Shown: one piece after another, positions 49,941 through 58,479 of the stretch
How positions within the stretch are numbered: the first letter of the stretch is position 1
Layout: each line of letters starts with the position of its first letter
Origin: an uncultured Lachnospiraceae bacterium
Lineage (GTDB): Bacteria > Bacillota > Clostridia > Lachnospirales > Lachnospiraceae
NCBI GenBank assembly: GCA_910576975.1
Contig: CAJTJY010000012.1
Span: 37,619-101,618, forward strand
DNA: 64,000 nucleotides
Direction of reading: 5' to 3'
Position numbers and translations under genes: made by a program
The notes under the pieces: generated by a model
Told to the model about the DNA's origin: nothing
Database searches by the model: none
The model's input: the letters and a program-made list of their open reading frames with translations, nothing else

Positions 49941-50828
49941 ATGACAGAATTAGCAAACAAGCAGATTGACCTGCACACCCATTCTACAGAATCAGACGGC
50001 ACCCTGACCCCGGAAGCATTGATGCGCCACGCCAAGGAAATCGGATTGTCCGCCATTTCCCTAACAGATCACGACACTATCGGCGGTATTGCCAAAGCAC
50101 GTCCCATCGCCGAACAACTGGGGCTGGAACTGGTGCCCGGCGTCGAGCTGTCCACCGATTACCAGGAACAGGAAGTGCATATCTTAGGCTACTACTTTGA
50201 TGAGAGCAACCCCGAATTTCTGGCAAAGCTAACGGAATTTGTAGACGGCAGGGACAAGCGCAATGAAAAAATGATACGTCTGCTTCAGCAAGAGGGCTTT
50301 GACATCACCATGGAAGCCTTATATGCTGAAAACCCTGACAGCGTAATTACACGAGCGCATTTTGGAAAATACCTGGTGGAACACGGCTTTGTCAAAGACC
50401 GCAAAACCGTGTTCGCCAAGTATCTGGGAGACGACTGCCGCTGCTATGTCCCCCGTGAAAAGATTACGCCCTTTGAAGCGATCAAGCTGATCCAAATGGG
50501 CGGGGGCCTTGCATTTTTCGCCCATCCCGTCCTATGTCATATGAATCACGACAGGCTGCGCGACTTTACCAGGCGCTTAAAAGACGCCGGGCTTGTGGGA
50601 TTGGAGGCCCTCTATTCTAAAAATTCGCCTGCAGATGAAAAAAACATGCAAGCCCTTGCACAGGAATTTGATCTTTTAATCAGCGGCGGCTCCGACTTCC
50701 ATGGCGCCAACAAGCCTGAAATCCATTTAGGAACAGGAAAGGGCAATCTCAACATTCCTTATCATATTCTGGAAGAGATAAAAGAATATCACTCCACTGG
50801 CTCCGCTGGGACAAAAACCCGGTCCTGA
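49941..50828 (+). CDS. PHP-domain phosphoesterase (nucleoside 3',5'-bisphosphate phosphatase/RNase AM-like)
   Basis: A 295-residue metal-dependent phosphoesterase. PHP motifs in order: IDLHTHSTESDGTLTP (9-24), LTDHDTIGG (41-49), PGVELST, ITRAHFG, FFAHPVL and SGGSDFHG (about 255-262) carry the metal-binding His/Asp/Glu set. It resembles enzymes that dephosphorylate pAp or trim RNA 5' ends; nrnA at 41 kb also handles pAp. AAAGG precedes the ATG. Its last 40 bp overlap the 3' end of ppk on the other strand. Confidence 0.87.
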   Translation: MTELANKQIDLHTHSTESDGTLTPEALMRHAKEIGLSAISLTDHDTIGGIAKARPIAEQLGLELVPGVELSTDYQEQEVHILGYYFDESNPEFLAKLTEFVDGRDKRNEKMIRLLQQEGFDITMEALYAENPDSVITRAHFGKYLVEHGFVKDRKTVFAKYLGDDCRCYVPREKITPFEAIKLIQMGGGLAFFAHPVLCHMNHDRLRDFTRRLKDAGLVGLEALYSKNSPADEKNMQALAQEFDLLISGGSDFHGANKPEIHLGTGKGNLNIPYHILEEIKEYHSTGSAGTKTRS

Positions 50829-52921
50829 TAAGCATTCACTTTCTTGGGCACTGCATCCTTTGCCTCCTGGCAAAACTGTTCCTGGGAATTGACCAGCTTC
50901 TTTCCCCGTTTGTCTATTTTATCATATTTGCCGTCAGGCTTTAGGATATGTGCCTTCGTATTATCAGCAAGCTGCGTTCCCAGTACATGACGTACCTGAT
51001 CCATTAGCTTCTCGTCTTCTACTGGGAACATAATCTCCACACGCCGATCCAAGTTTCTAGGCATCCAGTCTGCGCTTCCCATATAAATTTCTTCCTGTCC
51101 GTCATTGTGAAACCAGAAAATCCGACTGTGTTCCAAGAAATTGCCTACGATGGAATGCACGGTGATATTCTCGCTAATTTCGGGAATTCCTGTCTTCAAA
51201 CAGCAGATCCCGCGGATTACCAATTCAATCTTTACGCCTGCCGCAGAAGCCTCATACAGCGCCGCTATCACATCTCTGTCACAGAGGGAATTCATTTTTG
51301 CCTTGATATACGCTTCCCTTCCTTCCTGGGCGTGTTTCATTTCCCTGCGGATCAGTTTCAGGAAACGTTTTCGCAGCCAGATAGGAGCTACTACCAGCTT
51401 GTTCCAGGAAAGGGGCTCTGAATAACCCGAAAGCATATTGAACACTGCCGTCGCATCTTCCCCAATGGCTTCGGAACAAGTGAAAATGCCAAGGTCTGTA
51501 TATAATTTTGCCGTGGAATCGTTATAATTTCCGGTTCCCAGATGCACATACCTGCGAATGCCATCCTCTTCCTTGCGGACTACCAGCGCAATCTTGCTGT
51601 GGGTCTTTAATCCCACCAATCCATAAATTACATGGCATCCTGCTTTTTCCAGCTTTTTCGCCCAGACAATGTTATTCTCCTCATCAAAGCGCGCTTTCAA
51701 TTCTACCAGCACCGATACTTGTTTTCCATTCTCCGCCGCTTGCGCCAGTGACGCAATAATCGGGGAATTGCCGCTGACCCGGTACAAAGTCTGCTTGATG
51801 GCAAGCACATCTGGATCCATAGAAGCCTGGCGGATAAAATCTACCACCGGGTCGAAGGTCTGGTAAGGGTGATGCAACAGAATATCCCCCTTGCGGATCG
51901 CTGCAAAGATATCCTCTCCTGGCACGATCTGCGGCACTCGCTGCGGCTTATAGGGCGGATAGCGCAGTTCATCCTTGCCTTCAATCCCATACATTTTCAT
52001 CAGGAATGTCAAATCTAGCGGGCCTGCGATTTTATAGATGTCTTCAGATGCAATATGTAAATCCTGCTCCAGAATTTTCAGCAGTCGCTTATCAATCTTT
52101 TCTTCCACTTCCAGACGGATGACCTCTCCCCACTGCCGCTTCTTTAACTGTTTTTGGATTTCCTGTAGCAAATCTTCTGCTTCATCTTCGTCAATGCTTA
52201 GATCCGCATTCCGCATAATTCGGTATGGATAAGCGCAGAGCACATGGTAATTCAAAAAAAGCTGATGAATGTTCCGCTCTATCACCTGCTCTAGCAAAAG
52301 AAACGTTTGCATGCCATCTGCCGTGGACGGTATCTGGATGATCCGCGGCAGCACGGAAGGAACCTGGACTGTCGCAAACTCTGTCTCTGCCTTTTTCTCA
52401 TCTTTTTTAGAAAGAAGAGCCGCAATGTTCAAAGACTTATTGCGAATCAAAGGAAACGGCCGGGAAGCGTCAACAGCCATAGGCGTAAGGACTGGATAGA
52501 CATTTTCCTGAAAATAATGATCCACATACGCTGCCTGCTCTGGCGTCAGCTCTTCATGCGCATTGACAATTTCAATTCCCTGGCTGTGAAGCAGCGGCAC
52601 TAAAGAACGGCTATAAGTGGAGTACTGCAGTTCTACCAGCGCGCGGGTGTCCTGATTGATGGCATCCAATTGCTCTTGCGCTGTCATGCCTGCAATGTCT
52701 TTCTTCTTGTAACCTGCGTGAACCATGTCTTTCAAAGATGCGACCCTGACCATAAAAAATTCATCGAGGTTTGACGATGTGATACTTACAAACTTAAGTC
52801 TCTCTAACAAAGGAATCGACTTATCTCTCGCTTCATTCAACACCCGGTGATTAAATTTCAGCCAGCTCAATTCCCGGTTCTCATAATATTCTGGTTTCAG
52901 ATAATCCTTTTCTTTTTCCAT
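50789..52921 (-). CDS. ppk: Polyphosphate kinase
   Basis: A 710-residue PPK1 enzyme that builds polyphosphate from ATP. The N-domain NRELSWLKFNHRVLNEA (15-31) and head domain precede two PLD-like catalytic domains. RYVHLGTGNYND contains the histidine that becomes phosphorylated, and EHSRIFWFHNDGQEEIYMGSADWMPRN-type residues hold the second conserved His. AGGAGG lies 7 bases before the ATG. The extra C-terminal tail past residue 690 overlaps the PHP gene. Follows ppx by 13 bp. Confidence 0.96.
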   Translation of the reverse strand: MEKEKDYLKPEYYENRELSWLKFNHRVLNEARDKSIPLLERLKFVSITSSNLDEFFMVRVASLKDMVHAGYKKKDIAGMTAQEQLDAINQDTRALVELQYSTYSRSLVPLLHSQGIEIVNAHEELTPEQAAYVDHYFQENVYPVLTPMAVDASRPFPLIRNKSLNIAALLSKKDEKKAETEFATVQVPSVLPRIIQIPSTADGMQTFLLLEQVIERNIHQLFLNYHVLCAYPYRIMRNADLSIDEDEAEDLLQEIQKQLKKRQWGEVIRLEVEEKIDKRLLKILEQDLHIASEDIYKIAGPLDLTFLMKMYGIEGKDELRYPPYKPQRVPQIVPGEDIFAAIRKGDILLHHPYQTFDPVVDFIRQASMDPDVLAIKQTLYRVSGNSPIIASLAQAAENGKQVSVLVELKARFDEENNIVWAKKLEKAGCHVIYGLVGLKTHSKIALVVRKEEDGIRRYVHLGTGNYNDSTAKLYTDLGIFTCSEAIGEDATAVFNMLSGYSEPLSWNKLVVAPIWLRKRFLKLIRREMKHAQEGREAYIKAKMNSLCDRDVIAALYEASAAGVKIELVIRGICCLKTGIPEISENITVHSIVGNFLEHSRIFWFHNDGQEEIYMGSADWMPRNLDRRVEIMFPVEDEKLMDQVRHVLGTQLADNTKAHILKPDGKYDKIDKRGKKLVNSQEQFCQEAKDAVPKKVNAYQDRVFVPAEPVE

Positions 52922-52934
52922 TTGCTACCTCCTG

Positions 52935-54467
52935 CTAAAATACTCTTTTCTCTTTTATCTTAGGCATAACGCTGAATACTTCCTCGAAAGAATCCGCATA
53001 GGAGGAAAATAAACCTTTCTCCAGTATCATGCTTTCCTCTGTCTCGATGGTAATCAGCAGTTCTTTATCTTTGAGCGCCGCTTTGATGTTCTTAAATTTC
53101 TGTTTATGGCTTCGGTCCATGGCATTGGCAATCTTTAAAATTGCCATCAGCTTTGCGACAATCATATAGCTTTTCTGATCCATTTTGCTGCTGAGGCTTT
53201 CATAGGGCAGCATCGGCAGAGCGCTGTATTTTACGGCGCTTGCCACAATCTCCCGCTCCAAATGCGTCATCCCGATGATCTCAGACGCCATGATGATGCG
53301 ATAGGAGCATTCCGACTGGTTCACCAGGCTTACATACCTGCCACAGTCATGCAAAATCGCCGCTACCTGCAGCAGCAGGCGTTCTCTTTTTCCCATGCCG
53401 TGCACTTTCTTCATAGCGTCGAAAATCACAGTGCTCATGAAGAGGACTGCTTTTGTGTGACTGGAATAACTTTGATACCGCTCGGCAAGATTCCTGGAAG
53501 CCGCAAGAATATCTTCCTTGAAATCATGCGCAAAACGGATCATGCGATTCTGTTCTGCATAATCACAGACAATGCCGTCATTGATCCCCACGCCTGGAAC
53601 CCAGATATAATCAGCGTTCATCTCTTCTGTCAGCCGTTTATATAACACCACGGAGGGCAAGATCAAAGGATCATGGTCATTGGCAAGATTGAGCTCTCTG
53701 GACAGCTCTTCTGGTGATTTCTTATGCCATTTGTTCAGCAATTTCAAAAAACGCTCGCTCTCGATGGTTCCGTCCTCCTCTTTTTTGGAAAATCCTTTTA
53801 CCATCTCGCCAATATAATCCCCCATCAAAATCACATATTTTATTTCCTGGTCCGACAGGTACAGCCGTTTGAAAATCTCCAGCTCTTTATCAATCAGCTC
53901 CTGAATCTGCGGCTCATAGTGCGAAACCATATTCCGAATCTGAGCCAGTTTTTCCCAGATCCGCATGATCCCCAGCTCAATATGCTGCGTTGTCACCGCC
54001 GTCCCTTCCCGAAACAGCGTAATCTGCATGCTGCCGCCGCCTACATCCACGACGACAGTGCCTTTCTGAATCATTTTTTCAAAACCTGGATCTGCCGCCA
54101 ACGACTTATAACTTAAAAAACGATGTTCCGAGTTGCTGATTACCGTGACGTCGATATGGGTACGGAGCCGAATCTGGTCTAGGATGAACAGTTCGTTGCT
54201 TACTGCCCGCAACACATTGCCTGCATATGCCCTGTAATCACCTACCTTATATCCTTCCATAATCAAATGAAATTCTTTTAAAATCTGGCAAAGCTCCTCT
54301 ACCAGCTGATATCCGATGATTCCTTTGTTATAGGCGTCCCGCCCCAATTCCAGGCGACTGCGCAGATAGTCCACCGCGTGGATTTTTCGTCTGCCGCTGA
54401 TTTCGAAAATCTTCATGCTCACTTCATAAGAACCGATATAAATTGCTGCAAATGTTGTAATTTTCAT
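52935..54467 (-). CDS. ppx: Exopolyphosphatase (Ppx/GppA) with C-terminal HD domain
   Basis: A 510-residue enzyme of the Ppx/GppA family that hydrolyses polyphosphate or pppGpp. The actin-like N-half has IYIGSYEVSMKIFEI (10-24) and VVDVGGGSMQITLF (around 140-153). The C-half (310-500) is HD-like: AAILHDCGRYVSL carries the HD pair. The first P-loop-like motif begins IGSYEV rather than the common IGSNS. It sits between DUF815 and ppk, so synthesis and breakdown of polyphosphate are co-transcribed. Confidence 0.88.
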   Translation of the reverse strand: MKITTFAAIYIGSYEVSMKIFEISGRRKIHAVDYLRSRLELGRDAYNKGIIGYQLVEELCQILKEFHLIMEGYKVGDYRAYAGNVLRAVSNELFILDQIRLRTHIDVTVISNSEHRFLSYKSLAADPGFEKMIQKGTVVVDVGGGSMQITLFREGTAVTTQHIELGIMRIWEKLAQIRNMVSHYEPQIQELIDKELEIFKRLYLSDQEIKYVILMGDYIGEMVKGFSKKEEDGTIESERFLKLLNKWHKKSPEELSRELNLANDHDPLILPSVVLYKRLTEEMNADYIWVPGVGINDGIVCDYAEQNRMIRFAHDFKEDILAASRNLAERYQSYSSHTKAVLFMSTVIFDAMKKVHGMGKRERLLLQVAAILHDCGRYVSLVNQSECSYRIIMASEIIGMTHLEREIVASAVKYSALPMLPYESLSSKMDQKSYMIVAKLMAILKIANAMDRSHKQKFKNIKAALKDKELLITIETEESMILEKGLFSSYADSFEEVFSVMPKIKEKRVF

Positions 54468-54485
54468 AGCCTCTCCTTCCCAAAT

Positions 54486-55778
54486 TTACTGTTTTCCCAG
54501 CAGATAATTGATAAATTGCTGCGCACATCTTCCAGATAAGCCGCCATGGTTTAACTCCCATCTGTCCGCTTCCAAAAGAAGCTCCTCCTCTTGCATTTTA
54601 ATCTGATGTTTCTTTGCCAGGCTGCGCACAATCTCATGGAATTCCTTTTTATCGGGCGAGCCAAAATAAACCGTAACCCCAAACCTGGATACCAAAGACA
54701 GCTTTTCTTGCACAGTGTCCCTGGTATGCAGATCGTCATCCCGCTCCTCTTTATCGCTGAACTTTTCGCGCACCAGATGGCGTCTGTTAGAGGTTGCATA
54801 GATGAGCACGTTTTCGGGCTTCTTCTCCAGTCCGCCTTCAATCACTGCTTTCAAATACTTATATTCTACCTCAAATTCCTCAAAAGAAAGATCATCCATA
54901 TATATGATAAATTTATAATTGCGATTCTTAATCTGGGCAATTACGGCATTCAAATCCTGGAACTGATGCTTATAGACCTCAATCATCCGAAGCCCTTGCG
55001 AATAATATTGATTGATGATCGCTTTTATGCTAGTGGATTTGCCTGTTCCAGCGTCCCCAAACAACAGGCAGTTGTTTGCCTGTCTTCCACACACAAAAGC
55101 CTCTGTATTGTCAATCAGTTTCTTTTTTGCATTCTCATACCCTACCAGGTCGGAAAGATGGATATGCGTAATATTGGTGATCGGGACAATCCGTACTTGC
55201 TGCTGGCAACGCTCAATGCGAAACGCTTTATGCAGTCCGAGCTTCCCTACGCCAAATTCCTTGTAAAACTCCGTCACTTCTTCCTGAAATTCTTCCACCG
55301 TAAGCGTGCCTGCCAGCTGAATGCTCAAACCGCAGATCCGGTCCCTGATACGGTGATTAAAGACAATGCCGCCTAGTCCGCTGCGCTGATAGTTGACAAG
55401 CAAGATAAGTTGTGGCATATCCAGCTCTGTGGCAAGCGCTTGAAAATCAAACTCAAACAGCTCCCGAAACACTGAAAAATCATGGTATGCCAACTCATTT
55501 ATGCTGCCAGAAACACTGCCTCGCTTCTCACATGCCCTGCTGTACGCATTTTCATGATTAATAATTAAAAACGTCAGATAATTATGCCACAAGTTTCCTT
55601 CAAACCCATGGTCTGCAGCCAGTTCAATCAGATTATGGAAAACCGCAAAGCACAGGGAACGAATCTCCTCCCTGTTATAATGATTAATGCCATAATGTTC
55701 CATGACCGAAGTCATATCTTGAAAGATCTGTCCTGGCTTCATGTCCCTATATAATATCATATCTGATACATTGCCCAT
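54486..55778 (-). CDS. DUF815 ATP-binding protein (AAA-like)
   Basis: A 430-residue protein. The C-terminal half is an AAA+-type ATPase: Walker A FGDAGTGKSTSIKA (around 238-251), Walker B FIIYMDDLSFEEFE (around 290-303), sensor YATSNRRHL and an RFG motif LVSRFGVTVYF. The N-terminal 200 residues have no domain I recognise. DUF815 members are widespread, poorly studied ATPases. It lies between pheA (15 bp) and ppx (18 bp). Confidence 0.85.
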   Translation of the reverse strand: MGNVSDMILYRDMKPGQIFQDMTSVMEHYGINHYNREEIRSLCFAVFHNLIELAADHGFEGNLWHNYLTFLIINHENAYSRACEKRGSVSGSINELAYHDFSVFRELFEFDFQALATELDMPQLILLVNYQRSGLGGIVFNHRIRDRICGLSIQLAGTLTVEEFQEEVTEFYKEFGVGKLGLHKAFRIERCQQQVRIVPITNITHIHLSDLVGYENAKKKLIDNTEAFVCGRQANNCLLFGDAGTGKSTSIKAIINQYYSQGLRMIEVYKHQFQDLNAVIAQIKNRNYKFIIYMDDLSFEEFEVEYKYLKAVIEGGLEKKPENVLIYATSNRRHLVREKFSDKEERDDDLHTRDTVQEKLSLVSRFGVTVYFGSPDKKEFHEIVRSLAKKHQIKMQEEELLLEADRWELNHGGLSGRCAQQFINYLLGKQ

Positions 55779-55793
55779 CTGCCCTACCTCGCT

Positions 55794-56924
55794 TTAATAA
55801 TTTCCCAGCACTTTCACATAAAGAGCTTCCTCTAGCAGTCCCTTTAATGCGTTCTGCATGGCGCCATCATCCAAGCTTCCTTCCAGATCCACAAAAAAGC
55901 GGTACTCAAAGCTCCTGTCCTTAATGGGGCGTGATTCAATTTTTACCATGTTCAAGTTGTTAAAGATGAAGTGTGATAGCAACCGGTATAAGGAACCGCT
56001 TTCATGAGCAGCCTCAAAACAGATGCTAACCTTCCCCGCCCCCTTCCTCCTTAACTTTTCGCCTCCTACAATAATAAAACGGGTGCTGTTGTCTTCACTG
56101 TAGTTAATGTGATCCTTTAAGATCTTAAGGCCATATAAATCTGCCGTCAAAGAACTGGCAATGGCAGCCTGCTCCTTGCGGTTATCCGCAAGGACCTGCT
56201 TTGCAGCAACAGCGGTGTTTGCCACAGGCTCTTTCTGCCACGTTTTATGCTGCTCTAGAAAATCCATGCTCTGCATCAGCGCCTGGGGATGGGAACAGAC
56301 AACTTGAATATCAGAGATTTCTGATTCTGGCAGGCCCAGCAAAGCATGTTCTACCTTAATCGTCTGTTCTGCCACGATATAATTGTCATATTCCACTAAA
56401 AGGTCAAAATTTTCTCCTACAACTCCGGCTGAAGAATTTTCAATGGGAAGCACTGCGTAATCGGCCTCTCCTCTTTGTATGGATTCCATCGCCTCACGCC
56501 AGGAATCCACATGAAAGCTGAGAGTATGCTCTCCAAAATAGGCGTTCATGGCAATCTGGCTGTAGGCGCCTTCCACCCCCTGATAGACCACCTTGCCTGT
56601 ATGAAATGGAAGACAGTCTACCTGTATAAATCCAAGTTCCTGCATCTGTCCATGCTGATTTAAAAGCTGATACTGGCGTTTACGGCTCATAGCCATAATC
56701 TGCTCAAACAGTTCCCCCACCCCGTATCGGTTCTCCTCCTCTTGAACCAGCGCCTTAAGCTTTTCCAGTTTTTGCGCCTCTCTCTGCTTGTCCAGCACCT
56801 GTTTTCCCATAGAGAGCTTGTACTTTGCCACCTCTGCGGCACGCCGCATCCGCTCCTCGTACAGCGCCACGATCTGGCTGTCTATCTGATCAATTTCTTC
56901 CCGGATTTCATTTAAGTCTTTCAT
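55794..56924 (-). CDS. pheA: Bifunctional chorismate mutase/prephenate dehydratase
   Basis: A 376-residue enzyme for phenylalanine synthesis. The N-terminal AroQ mutase (1-90) has LNEIREEIDQIDSQIVALYEERM. The prephenate dehydratase (110-290) has VVYQGVEGAYSQIAMNAYF, YAVLPIENSSAGVV and NSTRFIIVG-type DNSTRFIIVG. The C-terminal ACT domain (295-376, ESGSLYRLLSHFIFNNLNMVKIESRPI) gives phenylalanine feedback. AAGGATG precedes the ATG. No T-box or peptide leader is visible upstream. Confidence 0.95.
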   Translation of the reverse strand: MKDLNEIREEIDQIDSQIVALYEERMRRAAEVAKYKLSMGKQVLDKQREAQKLEKLKALVQEEENRYGVGELFEQIMAMSRKRQYQLLNQHGQMQELGFIQVDCLPFHTGKVVYQGVEGAYSQIAMNAYFGEHTLSFHVDSWREAMESIQRGEADYAVLPIENSSAGVVGENFDLLVEYDNYIVAEQTIKVEHALLGLPESEISDIQVVCSHPQALMQSMDFLEQHKTWQKEPVANTAVAAKQVLADNRKEQAAIASSLTADLYGLKILKDHINYSEDNSTRFIIVGGEKLRRKGAGKVSICFEAAHESGSLYRLLSHFIFNNLNMVKIESRPIKDRSFEYRFFVDLEGSLDDGAMQNALKGLLEEALYVKVLGNY

Positions 56925-56952
56925 GTGTCACATCCTTAAAATATTTTCTTTT

Positions 56953-56981
56953 ATCATATACCAATTGGCGCCTAAAGGCAA
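56953..56981 (-). promoter_or_regulatory. Promoter of pheA-DUF815-ppx-ppk
   Basis: On the minus strand: -35 TTGCCT (56976-56981), 17-bp spacer, -10 TATGAT (56953-56958), 28 bp before the start codon. Confidence 0.6.
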
Positions 56982-57044
56982 GTTTCTCAAGAAAGAATCC
57001 TGTCTGAAAGGCTTTTTATCCTAAGTATTAAGACGTTAAAGACA

Positions 57045-57222
57045 GGGGCTGTCACACGAATACATTCACTTGTTTAAAAAGCTTACATTGCAAAGCAATG
57101 CAAACAAAATACACAAAATCACTCTGGGAAGCTAGCTTCCCAGAGTGATTTTGTGCATTCTGTCTTTGCCGCATAAGCGGCAAGACCTTTTGAATAAGTG
57201 AATGTATTCGTGCGACAGCCCC
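57045..57222. repeat. Cloverleaf-type structured element, copy C3
   Basis: The outer arms (57045-57084 and 57183-57222) start GGGGCTGTCACACG and end CGTGCGACAGCCCC and pair for about 37 bp with few mismatches. Inside: CATTGC-AAA-GCAATG (57085-57099), a 44-bp perfect palindrome with no loop (57112-57155) centred on AAGCTAGCTT, and TTGCCGC-ATAA-GCGGCAA (57166-57183). It lies between the zinc-ribbon/TPR gene stop and the pheA promoter and may also terminate transcription. Confidence 0.87.
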
Positions 57223-57244
57223 ATGCTTTTTCAAATATTGCCGC

Positions 57245-58477
57245 TTACGGAAGATAAATGTAATTACACCTTAACACATCTGAACGCATGCCATATTGAT
57301 CTACTAAGACTAAAGACAAGATATTATTTCCCTCTGGTATAGCCATTGGCTGGAGATACTGTTCTGAAGACATGGTTGGTTCCGTGCCATCCCAAGTATA
57401 ATAAACTTTACATCCCTCTGGCACCACGACATGAATGCTCTGCGGAGCATAAAAATTTCCTCCGTCTGGATTTACATTAGGAACTTCCGGTTTCTCAAGT
57501 TCCACTTGAAACATGCCTTCTATCTCTTGGCTAAATACGCCGTAGGGACTGCAAGTTATGGCACGGATCAGCATTTTGTCTCCTGGACTTACTGCAATTG
57601 GCTCCTGATACTCGATTCCCTGCCTGGGATCCGAACCGTTGACTGTATAGTAAATGCTGCAATCTCCCTCCTTGAGAATTTCTACCGAAATTGGCTCCGT
57701 ATAAACCCCCTCTTCCAGGTCAAATTTCGGCATATCAGGAATATACGAAGATAACAGTTCCAAAACTTCCTCGTCATCTGTCGCCTCGATCAGCCCGCAA
57801 ATAAGCTCGTAATCTCCCTGCTCCTCATACAGGTCAATCAGCTTCTGATAAATCTCCAGAGAATCCTGATGTTCTTTCAGAAGCTTCTCCAACAATGCAA
57901 CGGCTTTCTTATCTTCTCCTCTAAGCACATAGATATCTGCAAGAAAAAGCTGCGCCTCCAGGCTGTCGGAATTTAATTCAAGCGCGCGCAGCACATGACG
58001 TTCCGCTTCCCTGTAATTTCTCTGCTGCTGATATTCCCTCGCCCGTTGCATCTGATAATCATAGGAATTTTCCCTGCCATGATTTACGAGTAGGAAAATC
58101 GCTGTGATCAGGATAATCAAGAGAATCATAGAAGCAACTGCAAAAACCACGCGTTTCTTAATTCTGCGGTTTCCTTTTGCCTTCTTTGCCGGCTGATCAC
58201 CCAAAGCTTTGGAAACTTTTTTCCCTGACTGTTCGCCGCCAGCTTTAGAGGATTTTTTCCCTGGTTGTTCACTGCCAGCTTTGGCAGCTTTATCCTGTCT
58301 CTTGATAATCTCCTCGGCTGTCTGCTCGGCAATTTTCTTTTCTTTTTCCTTTAGTACGTCACGCAGGAAATCATCTTCCAGCAAATTGTAATCGGATACA
58401 ATCTGGGCTTCTTTTCCACAGACATAACAGTAAATGGACCCCACTTTCAACTCTGCTCCACAATTTGCACACTTCAT
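57245..58477 (-). CDS. Membrane-anchored zinc-ribbon/TPR protein with two chitobiase-C-terminal-like domains
   Basis: A 410-residue protein of unknown function. Residues 1-25 are a zinc ribbon (CANCGAEL...CYVCGK). Residues 67-102 hold three diverged repeats, KAGSEQPGKKSS-like. A membrane helix (about 110-130) is followed by TPR-like helices (145-235, AREYQQQRNYREAERHVLRALELNSD). Two beta domains follow (about 250-325 and 330-408) with IYYTVNGSDPRQG and VYYTWDGTEPTMSS, the CHB_HEX_C_1 pattern. So the Zn ribbon is inside the cell and the rest outside. It starts 2 bp after folD. Confidence 0.8.
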   Translation of the reverse strand: MKCANCGAELKVGSIYCYVCGKEAQIVSDYNLLEDDFLRDVLKEKEKKIAEQTAEEIIKRQDKAAKAGSEQPGKKSSKAGGEQSGKKVSKALGDQPAKKAKGNRRIKKRVVFAVASMILLIILITAIFLLVNHGRENSYDYQMQRAREYQQQRNYREAERHVLRALELNSDSLEAQLFLADIYVLRGEDKKAVALLEKLLKEHQDSLEIYQKLIDLYEEQGDYELICGLIEATDDEEVLELLSSYIPDMPKFDLEEGVYTEPISVEILKEGDCSIYYTVNGSDPRQGIEYQEPIAVSPGDKMLIRAITCSPYGVFSQEIEGMFQVELEKPEVPNVNPDGGNFYAPQSIHVVVPEGCKVYYTWDGTEPTMSSEQYLQPMAIPEGNNILSLVLVDQYGMRSDVLRCNYIYLP

Positions 58478-58479
58478 TC

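Noticed and set aside
57052..57234. A 60-codon minus-strand reading frame inside cloverleaf copy C3
   Set aside because: It runs entirely through the palindromic element, has no ribosome binding site and no gene-like composition.
56925..57244. T-box or attenuator for pheA
   Set aside because: No T-box motif, specifier hairpin or leader peptide; the gap holds a promoter 28 bp from the start and cloverleaf copy C3.
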